From: Chloroflexi bacterium UBA5189
Lineage (GTDB): Bacteria; Chloroflexota; Limnocylindria; Limnocylindrales; CSP1-4
NCBI GenBank assembly: GCA_002413045.1
Contig: DHWF01000026.1
Location: 1-64,000, forward strand
DNA: 64,000 nt
Direction of reading: 5' to 3'
Shown here one piece after another: positions 35,515 to 44,519 of this stretch (position 1 is its first letter; each line of letters begins with the position of its first letter). The position numbers and the translations under genes are program-made. Below the pieces are notes generated by a model that was not told the DNA's origin, did not search any database, and saw nothing but the letters and a program-made list of their open reading frames with translations.

Positions 35515-36654
35515 TCAGAAGCCGGCGGCGGCGGACTTCGGTAGCGACTCGGAGTGACCGAGGGAGTGGTCCGGGGATCTGTCAATCAACTGCCCGAGAC
35601 CGTCTCGAACACCGACGTGCATGTCCCTGAGTTGGGCCCAAGTTAAGACGTGATCGTGTTGGAGCCGTCCAACGACGATCGATGGGTGTCGCTCGATTGC
35701 TCCTGCGAACGCCTCAATTTGACCGCGGTTAGGCCGACCCTGCGTGCTCTTGAGGAAGTCGTCCAAGGCGGATGGATCGATCATCCAATTCGATGCCTGC
35801 AGGTTCGCCGCTTGTTCTTCCGGGTCGTCGGTCGATTGTTCGTCAATGACGCCGGCCTTGTCGCGGCGCAGGACATGGACTAGCTCGTGACCGAGGGTGA
35901 ACCAGAAATAGTCCAGACGGTCGTACCTCAGGGTCAGAACCACCACCGGTCCGTCATCGTCCCAGAACGTCGCCCCGTCCAAGTACGTGCGTGGTAGATG
36001 CGGCACGAAGACAAGCCGCACGCCCAATCGAGCAAGGAAGTCGGGGACTTCGAGGATCCCATCCGGGGATCGCGCGAGTTCGAAGATCTTGCCAATCTGG
36101 GCCTTGAATGTCCGACCGTCGAAGCGCGAGACGGACACCTCCTCTACGAGGAGCTGTGCTCGTCGGATCCAGGCGATCTTCGACCGGCTCTCGGGTGTTC
36201 GCGTAATTGACCGTCGTAGCCTCGCGATCGGAACCTCGGGCTCGTCCTCGGGTCTCGCAATGCCGAGGAACTCACAGATGGCCGCAGAGAGCTCGGCGAG
36301 GGTGGACGTCCTCTGTAGCCAGCCACGCCTGCTGAGTTCCGCGACCGGGACGAGCCCATACAACCGGCTCCTCAGCGCGACGTCGTTTGGACGCGGCTGT
36401 CGTAGCGCGAGCACAAGCCGATAGGCGGTGTCGTGATTCAGCCAGAACTCCGGAGACATGCCGAATGCTTCGCCCAGCTGTATCGATGTTTCTGGCGTTA
36501 TCTGTTTCGTCCCGCGGACGATCTCGTTTATGACCTGGGTTGGACGGCCGACAATCTCAGCGAGATCCTTCTGGCTCCAGACTCGAGCATCCAGCTCAGC
36601 TTGGAGCAACTCTCCGGGTCCGACGAGGATGGCGGGCTGGAGGTCCGGAGCCAC
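35515..36654 (-). CDS. XRE/HigA-like regulator fused to ImmA/IrrE metallopeptidase
   Basis: A 379-residue protein. Residues ~10-80 are a HigA-type helix-turn-helix: SQKDLAEIVGRPTQVINEIV and TPETSIQLGEAFGMSPEFWL. Residues ~180-330 are an ImmA/IrrE-type domain with the zinc motif FTLGHELVHVLRR and a downstream Glu-rich helix (DPEEQAANLQASNWMI). Such fusions act as antitoxin and repressor, or as a protease that removes a repressor. It starts at GTG one base after the stop of the small toxin-like gene, the toxin-first order of HigBA. The last ~30 residues look disordered. Confidence 0.8.
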   Translation of the reverse strand: MAPDLQPAILVGPGELLQAELDARVWSQKDLAEIVGRPTQVINEIVRGTKQITPETSIQLGEAFGMSPEFWLNHDTAYRLVLALRQPRPNDVALRSRLYGLVPVAELSRRGWLQRTSTLAELSAAICEFLGIARPEDEPEVPIARLRRSITRTPESRSKIAWIRRAQLLVEEVSVSRFDGRTFKAQIGKIFELARSPDGILEVPDFLARLGVRLVFVPHLPRTYLDGATFWDDDGPVVVLTLRYDRLDYFWFTLGHELVHVLRRDKAGVIDEQSTDDPEEQAANLQASNWMIDPSALDDFLKSTQGRPNRGQIEAFAGAIERHPSIVVGRLQHDHVLTWAQLRDMHVGVRDGLGQLIDRSPDHSLGHSESLPKSAAAGF

Positions 36655-36655
36655 C

Positions 36656-36940
36656 TCAGGTCTTCACGGGAAGAGCGGCGAATGCCAGGCCCCGTTGACC
36701 TTGCTTGTCGGCATACAGAGCGGCGGTGCAAACAAAGCCATCTGCTAGGGCGAACCGATACCCCTCTTTGATGTCGACCATCGCCAAACTGCGCAGGGCA
36801 TTGAGATCGGTCAGATCTGCGGCGGCCTCGATCGCTTCGAGCAAGCGAAAGAACGAGCGCACTACCGCTACCGACAATTGACCTCCATCACCTGTCGTGT
36901 AGAGGAGGTTGAGTTCGTCACTCGCCAGTCGGACCTGCAA
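36656..36940 (-). CDS. HigB/RelE-like toxin candidate
   Basis: A 94-residue protein from a TTG after GGAG. VRSFFRLLEAIEAAADLTDL and LRSLAMVDIKEGYRFALAD with the strand FVCTAALYADKQGQRGLAF resemble the RelE/HigB fold, though the typical catalytic Arg/Tyr pattern is not obvious. The partner XRE gene begins one base later. HigB toxins cleave mRNA on the ribosome. The regulon element lies 149 bp upstream. Confidence 0.55.
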   Translation of the reverse strand: MQVRLASDELNLLYTTGDGGQLSVAVVRSFFRLLEAIEAAADLTDLNALRSLAMVDIKEGYRFALADGFVCTAALYADKQGQRGLAFAALPVKT

Positions 36941-37089
36941 GGAGCATCTCCGTCACTGTAGGGTGCAGTCGAATCAGCGTCAACACCCTACCGGTGAATA
37001 GTGGTGATCGCATCCTCGGGGGCCAGTCCCCAGTAGGGCGCGTTCGAAGCTGGATCAGGGCCGAACATGACACCACAGCATCGCGACGG

Positions 37090-37106
37090 CAAGTAGGGAG
37101 ACCCCT
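37090..37106 (-). promoter_or_regulatory. 17-bp regulon element (site 6)
   Basis: On the minus strand: AGGGGTCTCCCTACTTG, one base off the core. TTGCCG begins at its last bases and CATGTT follows 17 bp later. It is 149 bp before the HigB-like gene; the remaining stretch up to 37378 shows no gene. Confidence 0.6.
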
Positions 37107-37378
37107 TACGCGACTCGCGGGCCTCGCGCGGGTTCGCATATCCGCAGGCGCACGGCATCGGCGCGGTCGCGTCGCCTGGGCCTAGCGAGACGCCAAGCCG
37201 TCGGCTCGTTGACGCCACCCTGCCCACGCCGACATCGCAGGTCCGATTGCTTTGATTGGCGCTATGTCGGCGTTCTGGGTCGACGCCCTCGGCCGCCGGC
37301 CCGGCGCTGACGCAGGCCGCGACTAGGCGCCTCCCGACCGCGTTGGCCCGTCGCGTCTCGGTACCCTAGTGTGGCGAC

Positions 37379-38107
37379 ATGCCTGATCTTGGGAATACTG
37401 ACGAACGAACGAGCGCGCCGATGCTAATCCCCAAGCTGCTCGGTGTTGGCAATTCGGCCTTGATCGTCACGGGCGTCATGCTGCCCGTGGGCGGCGCGAT
37501 CACACGGACGGTCGCGCTCTCTCAGCTCGCCGACTCGATGAGGCTCGCCGTCACCCTCCCAGGGGCGGAACTAGCGGCGACGGGGCTAATGCCGATCACC
37601 TTTGTCGTCGCGGGATGGTTGGTGGCTCGCCTCATACGCGATCAGGTCCGCGGAACACCAGGACGCGTCGTCTGGATCCTCTTCGCGATCGTTGCGCCGC
37701 TCCTTCTGCTCTTCGCCGCGCCGGGTACTCAGGTCGTCGAGAACGTCGTGATCTTCGGGATCGTGGTCACGTCGCTCTGGATCGTTGTTCGCGAAGAAAC
37801 GCCGGAGCCGATTCGGGGAGGCCGGCTAGCGCTATTCCTGCTGGTGATGTACGCGTCTGCCTCCGTGGCGTACGGGCTGTCTGGACGCGTCGGGCCATCT
37901 GTCGAGGTCAGTTCGTCGGCGCCGAATGTCTTGCCGCCCGGCCCATACATTAGGGTCGCCGAGGATGCTGATTGGATCTTCCTTGCGCCATGCGCCGATC
38001 ACGGAACCGTGATCCAAGCCCACAAGGACACGATCACCGCGATCATCTCGGTCCAGTCAGACGTGCAGGTTGCGGTTACAGGTGACTTCTACAGCCGGTG
38101 CCCCTGA
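37379..38107 (+). CDS. Membrane protein with C-terminal extracytoplasmic domain
   Basis: A 242-residue protein. Five hydrophobic segments lie between ~20 and ~170 (LGVGNSALIVTGVMLPVGG, AATGLMPITFVVAGWLVA, WILFAIVAPLLLLFA, VVIFGIVVTSLWIVV, LALFLLVMYASASVAYG). The last ~65 residues form a small beta domain with two Cys (APCADHG and YSRCP at the end), possibly a disulfide outside the cell. No family recognised. The gene stands alone with no regulon element. Confidence 0.6.
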   Translation: MPDLGNTDERTSAPMLIPKLLGVGNSALIVTGVMLPVGGAITRTVALSQLADSMRLAVTLPGAELAATGLMPITFVVAGWLVARLIRDQVRGTPGRVVWILFAIVAPLLLLFAAPGTQVVENVVIFGIVVTSLWIVVREETPEPIRGGRLALFLLVMYASASVAYGLSGRVGPSVEVSSSAPNVLPPGPYIRVAEDADWIFLAPCADHGTVIQAHKDTITAIISVQSDVQVAVTGDFYSRCP

Positions 38108-38192
38108 CCTGGAACCCTGTGAGGCGGGCGTATTCCGGTAGGCCCCATCGGGCCAAGTTGCGGTGCCCGTCGCCCGGCATTCGTTCAACCTC

Positions 38193-38500
38193 CTAGCGGA
38201 GTCCGAATTGGAACGTGACCATCGATCCGTCGGCGAGAGCAATTCCGTACCGGTAGGTCACGCCCGTGACGAGGTTCCTGGTGCTGAGATTGAAGATCCA
38301 GGACTGGCTGGACGCGTCCCATCTGAACGCGCTGTCTGGCGTGCTCGAGTAGATCGACTCGTCCACGCCGCCTGCCCCGTTGGACTTCGAGATCAGTACG
38401 GGCGCCCCGGGTGGCGTAAAGACCCATGAAGCTCCGACCGAGTTGCCGTTGGCGTCGCAGATGAGGCCCCGCGGGCCGTCCAGTCGAGCCGCACCATTTC
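38193..38500 (-). pseudogene. C-terminal remnant of a PxKF-domain surface protein
   Basis: Minus-strand sequence GVDESIYSSTPDSAFRWDAS then SWIFNLSTRNLVTGVTYRYG and a final strand MVTFQFGLR matches the end of PxKF domains, usually repeated at the C terminus of secreted proteins. Upstream of ~38500 the similarity stops and the reading frame runs into the promoter region of the next plus-strand gene, so the 5' part has been lost. Probably a deletion or insertion joined the two. Confidence 0.6.
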
Positions 38501-38538
38501 TCTTGTGGCGAGTTCCCGGCGACACATCCAAGCACCTT

Positions 38539-38555
38539 AGGGTTTTCCCTAAGGG
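38539..38555 (+). promoter_or_regulatory. 17-bp regulon element (site 7)
   Basis: AGGGTTTTCCCTAAGGG, reading towards the eCIS-cargo-like gene, 84 bp before its GTG. The -35-like TTG is not conserved and no clear -10 is seen. It is preceded by TT, making a longer dyad TTAGGG...CCCTAA. Confidence 0.65.
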
Positions 38556-38639
38556 GTTCCCCACGAAAACTGCCCGCTTGGACATAGCCCTGCCGTCGAA
38601 TCCCTTGAGAATCATCGTGTCGGCATGGAGGGGTCCCGC

Positions 38640-39857
38640 GTGCCCGCTCGAGCAACAATGCGCAACTCGGCGTCCGCAAACCAGGTCTCGATGCGAACCG
38701 GAGCGCCGGCTTACCAAGCCCGGTCGCAATCCCACGATTCGCGGGCGGCTCCAAATGGGCGCGGATTGCTCGGAGGCCCCCTCACCGAAGATCTCGTGAT
38801 GGCCCTGCAGCGGGATGCGGGCAATCGAGCGACGAGCGAGCTCATCACGCTCCAGCGGTCCGAGGTGGATGCCGGGAACTTTGCCGAGCGGCATGGGCTC
38901 GAGCTTGGCTACTCGGTGAATCGAAGGACGGTCAAGGCGTTTGTCGAGGACCGGAGCAAAGACAAAGGGCTGCGGCGCGGGCTGCTTGATGCATGGAATC
39001 GCGACTACCGCCGGCCTCTTCGGATCCCCGTACCGCCCGACCTAGCGGGACGAGCTGCGCCTTTCGACCCGGGCGCGACCGACGATGCCGAAGATCGTCG
39101 TGGGATGAAGCGAGCCGCGCCGGTTGATCTGAGCTTTGATCGCAAAAACACAAAGAAGATGCGGCCAGCGGATCACATTCGCGTGCGTCGAGACATTAGC
39201 GACGACGAAGGCGAAGACCTGGACGTCGAGCAGTATCGCGAGGCCGATGAAGCCGCGATCTTACTGTCCAGCGGGTACACAGCGAGCAAGTCCAATGGAA
39301 CGGGAAACTGGGTCTCTGGCCCGGGGCGGGGCAAATCGACGCGATACCCAGACATCGTTCCAAGGGTGAGCGAAGCCGTGGGTGGCGACACGAAGCTCGC
39401 AGCGCTCCTCGAGAAGGGCCTTTTGAACATGCCCGCGTTCGAGATGGCGATCAGTGACGTACCCGCCAAGGTCAAGGATCAAGTGCGATTCGTGCTCGTC
39501 TTGATGATCAACGAGGTCATCGGGAGGTCGACGCCGAACCTGGTCGACATCATGGCAACCCTCCAGCACACACAGAAGGTGGCTGACGACAAGTCCCTGG
39601 CCGACCGCTTACTCGAGCAGTGTCTGTTCGCGCCTGCTGGCGGACAAGCGGCGTCAAGGATTGGCCACGGCGACTTGGACCCCGACACGCTCAGCGACCA
39701 GCTTCAGCAGGTCCTGGCCAACAACCAAGCGATGTACTACTCCTTGGCCGAGAACCTCGGCGCGCGAACGCCCGACCAGCTGGTGCGCAAGTTCAAGGGT
39801 CTATACGAGCGGTTTAAGGAAAACTTCGAAACGCACGTGATGATTTGGTACGACTGA
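38640..39857 (+). CDS. eCIS-associated cargo-like protein with LQRxAGNxA motif
   Basis: A 405-residue protein starting at GTG after GGAGGGG; an ATG five codons upstream has no such site. The N-terminal ~70 residues are polar and disordered and end in LVMALQRDAGNRATSELITLQR. This matches the LQRxAGNxAVxxLLQR signature seen near the N terminus of proteins linked to extracellular contractile injection systems, for example DUF4157 proteins. After it come a helical region and a C-terminal domain (~220-405) with AALLEKGLLNMPAFEMAI and QVLANNQAMYYSLAENLG. That domain is not recognised and may be the effector. No eCIS structural genes are in the window. The regulon element lies upstream. Confidence 0.6.
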   Translation: MPARATMRNSASANQVSMRTGAPAYQARSQSHDSRAAPNGRGLLGGPLTEDLVMALQRDAGNRATSELITLQRSEVDAGNFAERHGLELGYSVNRRTVKAFVEDRSKDKGLRRGLLDAWNRDYRRPLRIPVPPDLAGRAAPFDPGATDDAEDRRGMKRAAPVDLSFDRKNTKKMRPADHIRVRRDISDDEGEDLDVEQYREADEAAILLSSGYTASKSNGTGNWVSGPGRGKSTRYPDIVPRVSEAVGGDTKLAALLEKGLLNMPAFEMAISDVPAKVKDQVRFVLVLMINEVIGRSTPNLVDIMATLQHTQKVADDKSLADRLLEQCLFAPAGGQAASRIGHGDLDPDTLSDQLQQVLANNQAMYYSLAENLGARTPDQLVRKFKGLYERFKENFETHVMIWYD

Positions 39858-40145
39858 AGCTGCACTGACGTCGACGTTGCAGGCGACCGCCCTAGACTTC
39901 CGGTGGCCAGTCGACCGAGGTTGCCTGCAACACCGTCTGGATCGCGACGAACCGTTCGCTTGCCATGGAAACCTTGTGTGGTGTCGCGAACTCTGGAATC
40001 CGTCCGACCGGGTGGCATCAGTCCACGATCTCTTGCGCGCCTAGCCGGTCATCTGGTACTGGAGGTCTCGATCCGCCGGCTAAGGCAAGCAGCTCCTGCG
40101 CGGTGGAACGGAGGCGGGTGACACTTTTGCGGACAGCCGACTGTG
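39858..40145. other. Intergenic stretch before the bacteriocin promoter
   Basis: No supported gene. Short frames on both strands lack ribosome-binding sites. Confidence 0.45.
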
Positions 40146-40187
40146 AGGGTATTCCCTAGTTGACTCCCGGCCCTTCGGGACTAGCGT
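40146..40187 (+). promoter_or_regulatory. 17-bp regulon element with abutting promoter (site 8, bacteriocin)
   Basis: AGGGTATTCCCTAGTTG at 40146-40162. TTGACT at 40160-40165, a near-consensus -35, is followed after 16 bp by TAGCGT. The bacteriocin ATG is 142 bp after the element. This is the clearest case of the element joined to a -35 box. Confidence 0.75.
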
Positions 40188-40304
40188 CTCTGTTGTAGCG
40201 CGCTCGGCGAACCACAAGAGGAACTACGCGCTGGGGGGACCTGACGCCAGGCCGGCAGTCAGCAGAGGTCCACCCGACGACCAAACCAATAGAAAGGGGC
40301 AGCC

Positions 40305-40598
40305 ATGCGCCTTCGATCGATCATCGCAGCCTTGTTACTCTCCCTCTCGATCGCTGTGCCGGCTTACGCCACCATCGTGAACGTCGGCGGGGGCACGTGG
40401 AACTATGGCCACGAGCTCGAAGGTCTGTGGGGGAAGCACGACTGGTCCAATTACGTCCACCCGACGCTCTATCACTCGAGCACCGCCATTTGTGCGTCGC
40501 AGAACGTCAAGCACTACGCGGTGGCCGGGACATGGACCGACGTCAGCATCCACTGTAACTGGTGGGATTCAGACGCCTGGTACTGGAACACTTATTGA
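40305..40598 (+). CDS. Lactococcin-972-family bacteriocin precursor
   Basis: A 97-residue protein with AAAGGGG before the ATG. Residues 1-22 are a Sec signal peptide (LRSIIAALLLSLSIAVPAYA). The mature part shows the family pattern: VGGGTWNYGHEL, W..HDWSNYVHPTLYHSST and a Trp/Tyr-rich C terminus, no leader of the RiPP type. Lactococcin 972 binds lipid II and blocks septum formation. Two transporter genes follow on the same strand, the usual three-gene arrangement. The secreted product would act on neighbouring cells. Confidence 0.85.
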   Translation: MRLRSIIAALLLSLSIAVPAYATIVNVGGGTWNYGHELEGLWGKHDWSNYVHPTLYHSSTAICASQNVKHYAVAGTWTDVSIHCNWWDSDAWYWNTY

Positions 40599-40695
40599 TC
40601 CCTGGCTTACCGTCGGCCTCGAGCGAGATGCGCGGCTGGGCCGTGCGCTCGTGAAGCAGGCTCGCCTACTCGACACGTGAGGGTAATGGCGAGCG

Positions 40696-40728
40696 GTCCC
40701 ACGGCTGTGCTGCGCATAGCCGTGGGAC
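40696..40728 (+). terminator. Hairpin between bacteriocin and transporter genes
   Basis: GTCCCACGGCT and AGCCGTGGGAC form a perfect 11-bp stem around an 11-nt loop. No T-run follows, so it may partly terminate or stabilise the bacteriocin mRNA, giving more precursor than transporter. The transporter ATG is 17 bp downstream. Confidence 0.55.
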
Positions 40729-40744
40729 TCGAGGCCCGGCCACT

Positions 40745-43000
40745 ATGAGACGCATCATCACGGCCATTCTGAGCCTGCTGGCTGCGGCGGCTGCGCTCGC
40801 TGGCTTTCTGGACGCCGCTGCCACCCAAGGTGAGGCATGGTTGCAGGCACCCGCAGACAGCGGTGTCTCCATCTCCATCCCCGCCGACCCGAGGCTGGCG
40901 AACCCAGACGCCATCTACCGGATCCTCAAGACAGCCGCAGGTGCTGCCCACGCCAACGTGTTCCGCGTCTCCACTGGCTACGACGCGGACGATCGACCGC
41001 AAATCACCCTTTACGCGTTGCTCACCGCACCGACAGACGTGTCGGGGGCCTACAGGATCAGCGAAGGGCGCTGGCTCGAGCCGAGTGACGAGTTGCACCC
41101 GGAGCGGTTCCTGTCGTCGCTGCAAACCGGCAGTCCCAATCAGATCGGCCGACTCACCGACCTTGGTGGCGGCGACACGGTGTCTGTTCGGTCGCTTCAA
41201 AGCGCCTTCGAATCCCTTCCGGTCGCGGGAAGCTACACCGTTGAGGCGCCGGACCCCTCATCTGCAGATCAGTTCCTCGATCTGCTCGCCGCCGGCGCGT
41301 CGACCGAGGCGGGCGCGCCCGGAGCTTTCAGCCGGAGCACCTTCGTTGGCGGGACCTCGGCTAGCGGCGGCGCGGGCTCTGATGTGCGCCCCATCCTGTC
41401 GGCCGCACAACTGGTGATTATTGGGGCAACCGCCCTCCTCATTGCCTTCTACGTCCTCCGTCGCGCCAAGGCCATCGCCGTCATGCGGCTTCAAGGCCTA
41501 GATCCCGTCGCAGTCTGGTATCGGTTGATTGGTAAATGGATCGCTGGCGTAGGGCTTGTCGCGATCGCGGTCATCGCGCTCGCGAGCTGGTTGGTCCCCG
41601 GCGCCACGCTCGAATTTGGCGCCGCATTGGTGCTTTCGGTCTTGCGTGCATTCGCGGTGATGCTCCTCGCGTCGGTCGGGGCTTCTTCAGCTCTGCTTGT
41701 GGTGAGCGCCAGTGACTCCATCAAGAACCACAAGCCGACGGGACTACTACTCGTGTTGAACGTCCTGCTCAAGGTCGGGCTGACGCTCATCCTGATCGGA
41801 ACCTGGGCCGGCCTCTGGGTTCAGTACGCGAACTCCACATACCAGCGGACGCTGCTCGCTGGCTGGGACCGCGCGAGGGGGTACGCGATCTTCTATCCCG
41901 TCACCGTCGGCAACGACCTGACTGATGTGGCCAACGGCCAGCCAGCCTACACACCGGCTGAGGTCTACGACCTCTACCCGCTCCTCGATCGTCAGGGTGC
42001 ACTGTTTGTAGACGCCTCCGCTTGGGAGTCCGTAGCACTTACACAGCCACTCTCCCCTGGCGGTTACCGGTTCATGACCATCAACAACAACTACCTACAT
42101 CAGTTCCCAATCGTGGATGATTCCGGGCTGCCCATCGAGGTGCCGGACACGACCGTCGACTGGGTGGTCCTCGTACCCTCCCGTATGCGGGCAGAGGCGG
42201 GGCAGGTCGAAGCATTCTTCCAGAGGGCCCGAGCCAGCACCCGCCAGGCAGAACATGCCGTGCTTGGCCGGACCGTCCCGGATGTCGTCGCGAGCCAGCG
42301 GGTTTCAATCAGGTGGATCGCCGACGGTCAGCGGCTCTTCAGCTTCGACCCGGATGTCTACCCCGCTGCCGGCAACACCGTCATGGATCCCATCGTGGCT
42401 GTGATGACCACTTCCAACAGTACAGGTCTCGACCGCGCCAACGCCATCACCGGTGGGCCTGGCGCCGCACTCAAGGTGTTCCTTGGGAATACCGGGACGG
42501 CCCAGATGTTGGACATGCTCAAGCCCACGCTTCAGCGCCTCCGGCTTGACGACAACCTGCGTCAGCTGGTGACCATGAACGACTACGCGAACTTGGAGAT
42601 CAGGCGCTTGGACGACGCAATCCGCGACATCACGATTGCCGCCAGTGCGGTGTTCCTCGTCCTCCTGTATCTCGTGGTAGGACTGGCGGGCATCTTGGTC
42701 GAACGACACGCTCGCAAAATCGCCGTGCGACGACTCATGGGTGTGGGTTTCGCCCGCCGGTATCGTGAACCATTGCGGTTGTTCGGCGCAATGTGGCTGG
42801 CCCAGCTCGGCGGAGCCCTCATCGCAAATCGGCTCGGGTTCAGCTTGTTCTCGAGCACCAGTAATCCACTCGTGGTAGATGATCGGCTCATCGTCGCCAT
42901 CGCCGCGGTTGTCGCCGTGGCGGAAGGGGCGGTGTGCGTCTGGGCATTCCTGAGAACAGAGCGCCGAAACATGGCGCGCGTGCTCAAAGAGGAGTTCTGA
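40745..43000 (+). CDS. Bacteriocin-associated ABC transporter permease (DUF1430-type)
   Basis: A 751-residue membrane protein. The N-terminal helix (ITAILSLLAAAAALAGFLDA) precedes a long extracytoplasmic region. Membrane segments cluster at ~220-360 (IIGATALLIAFYVL, VIALASWLVPGATL, LTLILIGTWAGLWVQY) and at the C terminus (ASAVFLVLLYLVVGLAGILV, LIVAIAAVVAVAEGAV). Two FtsX-like halves flank a large outer domain, as in the membrane protein of lactococcin-972 clusters. HARKIAVRRLMGVGF and the second copy AKAIAVMRLQGLDP are coupling helices. It works with the ATPase encoded next to export the bacteriocin or protect the producer. Confidence 0.85.
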   Translation: MRRIITAILSLLAAAAALAGFLDAAATQGEAWLQAPADSGVSISIPADPRLANPDAIYRILKTAAGAAHANVFRVSTGYDADDRPQITLYALLTAPTDVSGAYRISEGRWLEPSDELHPERFLSSLQTGSPNQIGRLTDLGGGDTVSVRSLQSAFESLPVAGSYTVEAPDPSSADQFLDLLAAGASTEAGAPGAFSRSTFVGGTSASGGAGSDVRPILSAAQLVIIGATALLIAFYVLRRAKAIAVMRLQGLDPVAVWYRLIGKWIAGVGLVAIAVIALASWLVPGATLEFGAALVLSVLRAFAVMLLASVGASSALLVVSASDSIKNHKPTGLLLVLNVLLKVGLTLILIGTWAGLWVQYANSTYQRTLLAGWDRARGYAIFYPVTVGNDLTDVANGQPAYTPAEVYDLYPLLDRQGALFVDASAWESVALTQPLSPGGYRFMTINNNYLHQFPIVDDSGLPIEVPDTTVDWVVLVPSRMRAEAGQVEAFFQRARASTRQAEHAVLGRTVPDVVASQRVSIRWIADGQRLFSFDPDVYPAAGNTVMDPIVAVMTTSNSTGLDRANAITGGPGAALKVFLGNTGTAQMLDMLKPTLQRLRLDDNLRQLVTMNDYANLEIRRLDDAIRDITIAASAVFLVLLYLVVGLAGILVERHARKIAVRRLMGVGFARRYREPLRLFGAMWLAQLGGALIANRLGFSLFSSTSNPLVVDDRLIVAIAAVVAVAEGAVCVWAFLRTERRNMARVLKEEF

Positions 43001-43001
43001 G

Positions 43002-43703
43002 GTGCTCGGACCAAGCTGCGAGCTCACCGATGTCGGCAAGGCCTACCGGGGTCGGTTCGTGGTCTCCGGCGTGAACCTGTCTGTCGCACCTGGGGAGATG
43101 GTGGCACTCACCGGCCGAAGTGGGTCAGGCAAGTCGACGCTGCTGAACATCATCGGACTGCTCGAGGGACCCGACCGAGGCGAGCTGCGCCTGTTCGGTG
43201 AGCGGGCGCCACGCGTCGGCTCGTCGGCGTCTACGCGCATGCTCCGCTCTCGGCTGGGGTACTTGTTCCAGAACTACGCCTTGATTGACGACGACACTGT
43301 CGACAGCAACCTCCAGATCGCCCAGGCATACGTGCGCGGCTCGCGGACGCGTAAGGGCGCTGACCGTGCCGAGGCGCTTGCCTCGGTGGGCCTCCCGGGC
43401 TTCGGGCGGCGAAGAGTCTACGAGTTGTCCGGTGGCGAGCAGCAGCGGGTGGCGATTGCCCGGCTGATGCTTAAGCCCTGCGATCTTGTCCTCGCGGACG
43501 AGCCTACGGGCTCGCTTGACCAGTCAAATGCAGCGGCAGTCATGGCGATGCTCCGCGACCTCAATACCCGCGGACGAGCAATCGTAATCGCAAGCCATGA
43601 CGAACGCATCAGCGCTGCATGCGATCGGATCTTCCGGTTGCCCGACCCTCACTTCGAGGCTAGCCCAGGCGCTGACCGAACCCCCCAGGGAGTCGCCGGA
43701 TAG
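43002..43703 (+). CDS. ABC transporter ATP-binding protein of the bacteriocin cluster
   Basis: A 233-residue ATPase of the MacB/LolD type. Walker A is GRSGSGKST, signature LSGGEQQRVAIARLM, Walker B DLVLADEPTGSLD, and the switch His is in IASHDE. The GTG start is one base after the permease stop and is served by AGAGGAG inside the permease gene. It would power the permease encoded just before it. The final ~20 residues are a short Pro/Gly-rich extension. Confidence 0.95.
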   Translation: MLGPSCELTDVGKAYRGRFVVSGVNLSVAPGEMVALTGRSGSGKSTLLNIIGLLEGPDRGELRLFGERAPRVGSSASTRMLRSRLGYLFQNYALIDDDTVDSNLQIAQAYVRGSRTRKGADRAEALASVGLPGFGRRRVYELSGGEQQRVAIARLMLKPCDLVLADEPTGSLDQSNAAAVMAMLRDLNTRGRAIVIASHDERISAACDRIFRLPDPHFEASPGADRTPQGVAG

Positions 43704-43776
43704 TTTGGCCCGGGCGGCCTCGGGCAGCGTGCCGAGAAGAAACTTGGCGGGCCGAATGAGCTGACAACTCAGCCAA

Positions 43777-44283
43777 TCACGATCCGGCCCGCAGGACGGC
43801 CCAGCCAATTCCTGCGGCGAGCAGGCCGATGGCGATGACCTCGACGTTCATAGCCACATAGACAAGGTCGGCCTTCAAGGCGTTGGCAAGTCTCGCGGCG
43901 ACCAAGACGTCGACTTGCACCTCGGCCGCCCGACGGGCGCCGAGGATGCGCGGCCCGGCCCAGAACTCCTCAGACGCTGCGATGCGTTGGAGGTCTTCGA
44001 CCTGGACCTCCTGGTAGGTCGCTAGCTGGTTTGCCAGCAGACCTCCAATGGCGGCCCCGACGAAGGCGACGAATGATAGAAAGATCAGCGTCCGCGGTGG
44101 GTCGGTTAGAACGTCAACACCGGCGAGCTTCGACAAGGCAACCAGCACCGTCACCAAGCCGCCCGAGGTTGTCACGATCTGAAGGCCGCGCGCCTCAAGC
44201 GAATCTTTGCGCTTCCTCTCTTCGGCCAGGGTGTCGCCAATCAGCCTGGCGTACTAATCGCCGGCGACGGGTTCAACACTCAT
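43777..44283 (-). pseudogene. Small membrane protein with in-frame TAG near the start
   Basis: The natural start appears to be the ATG at 44283, which overlaps the stop of the 55-residue gene by 4 bp (ATGA). After nine codons (MSVEPVAGD) comes TAG at 44254-44256, and then YARLIGDTLAEERKRKDSLE, ARGLQIVTTSGGLVT and three membrane segments (LIFLSFVAFVGAAIGGLLA, VEVIAIGLLAAGIGW). The segment after the TAG is the conserved type of N terminus for this kind of small helical membrane protein, so TAG is a recent break or an error. A shorter product from GTG 44175 would lack the helix. Function unknown. Confidence 0.55.
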
Positions 44284-44447
44284 CGATCGCCAGAGGGCCG
44301 CCTGGCCTCCCGCACACTCACGGTTCGAAGCCGGCCGGGATCGGCCACCTTCTTCGTTTCAGGGGGCGGGGGTGCCTTCTTGACCGGGCCCGTCTTGATC
44401 GGACCCGGATCGTCTGAAGGCTTCGGTTCTGTTTTCTCGTCGGGCAT
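44280..44447 (-). CDS. 55-residue Pro/Lys-rich protein (regulon member)
   Basis: ATG after GGAAGG. The product begins MPDEKTEPKPSDDPGPIKT and continues through a PPPPETKK run to a final basic part ending ARRPSGDR. It is disordered, without Cys. It opens a transcription unit with the 17-bp element 72 bp upstream, and its stop overlaps the next start by 4 bp. The same plan, element then small protein then larger gene, recurs twice within the next 5 kb, so these proteins may be precursors or accessory subunits. No family recognised. Confidence 0.55.
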   Translation of the reverse strand: MPDEKTEPKPSDDPGPIKTGPVKKAPPPPETKKVADPGRLRTVSVREARRPSGDR

Positions 44448-44519
44448 CGGATGACCTTCCTACCCGCTGGTGCGCTTGGCCGCTCTCCAATGGATGCTCC
44501 CCGGCGATCGCGAATCGCA

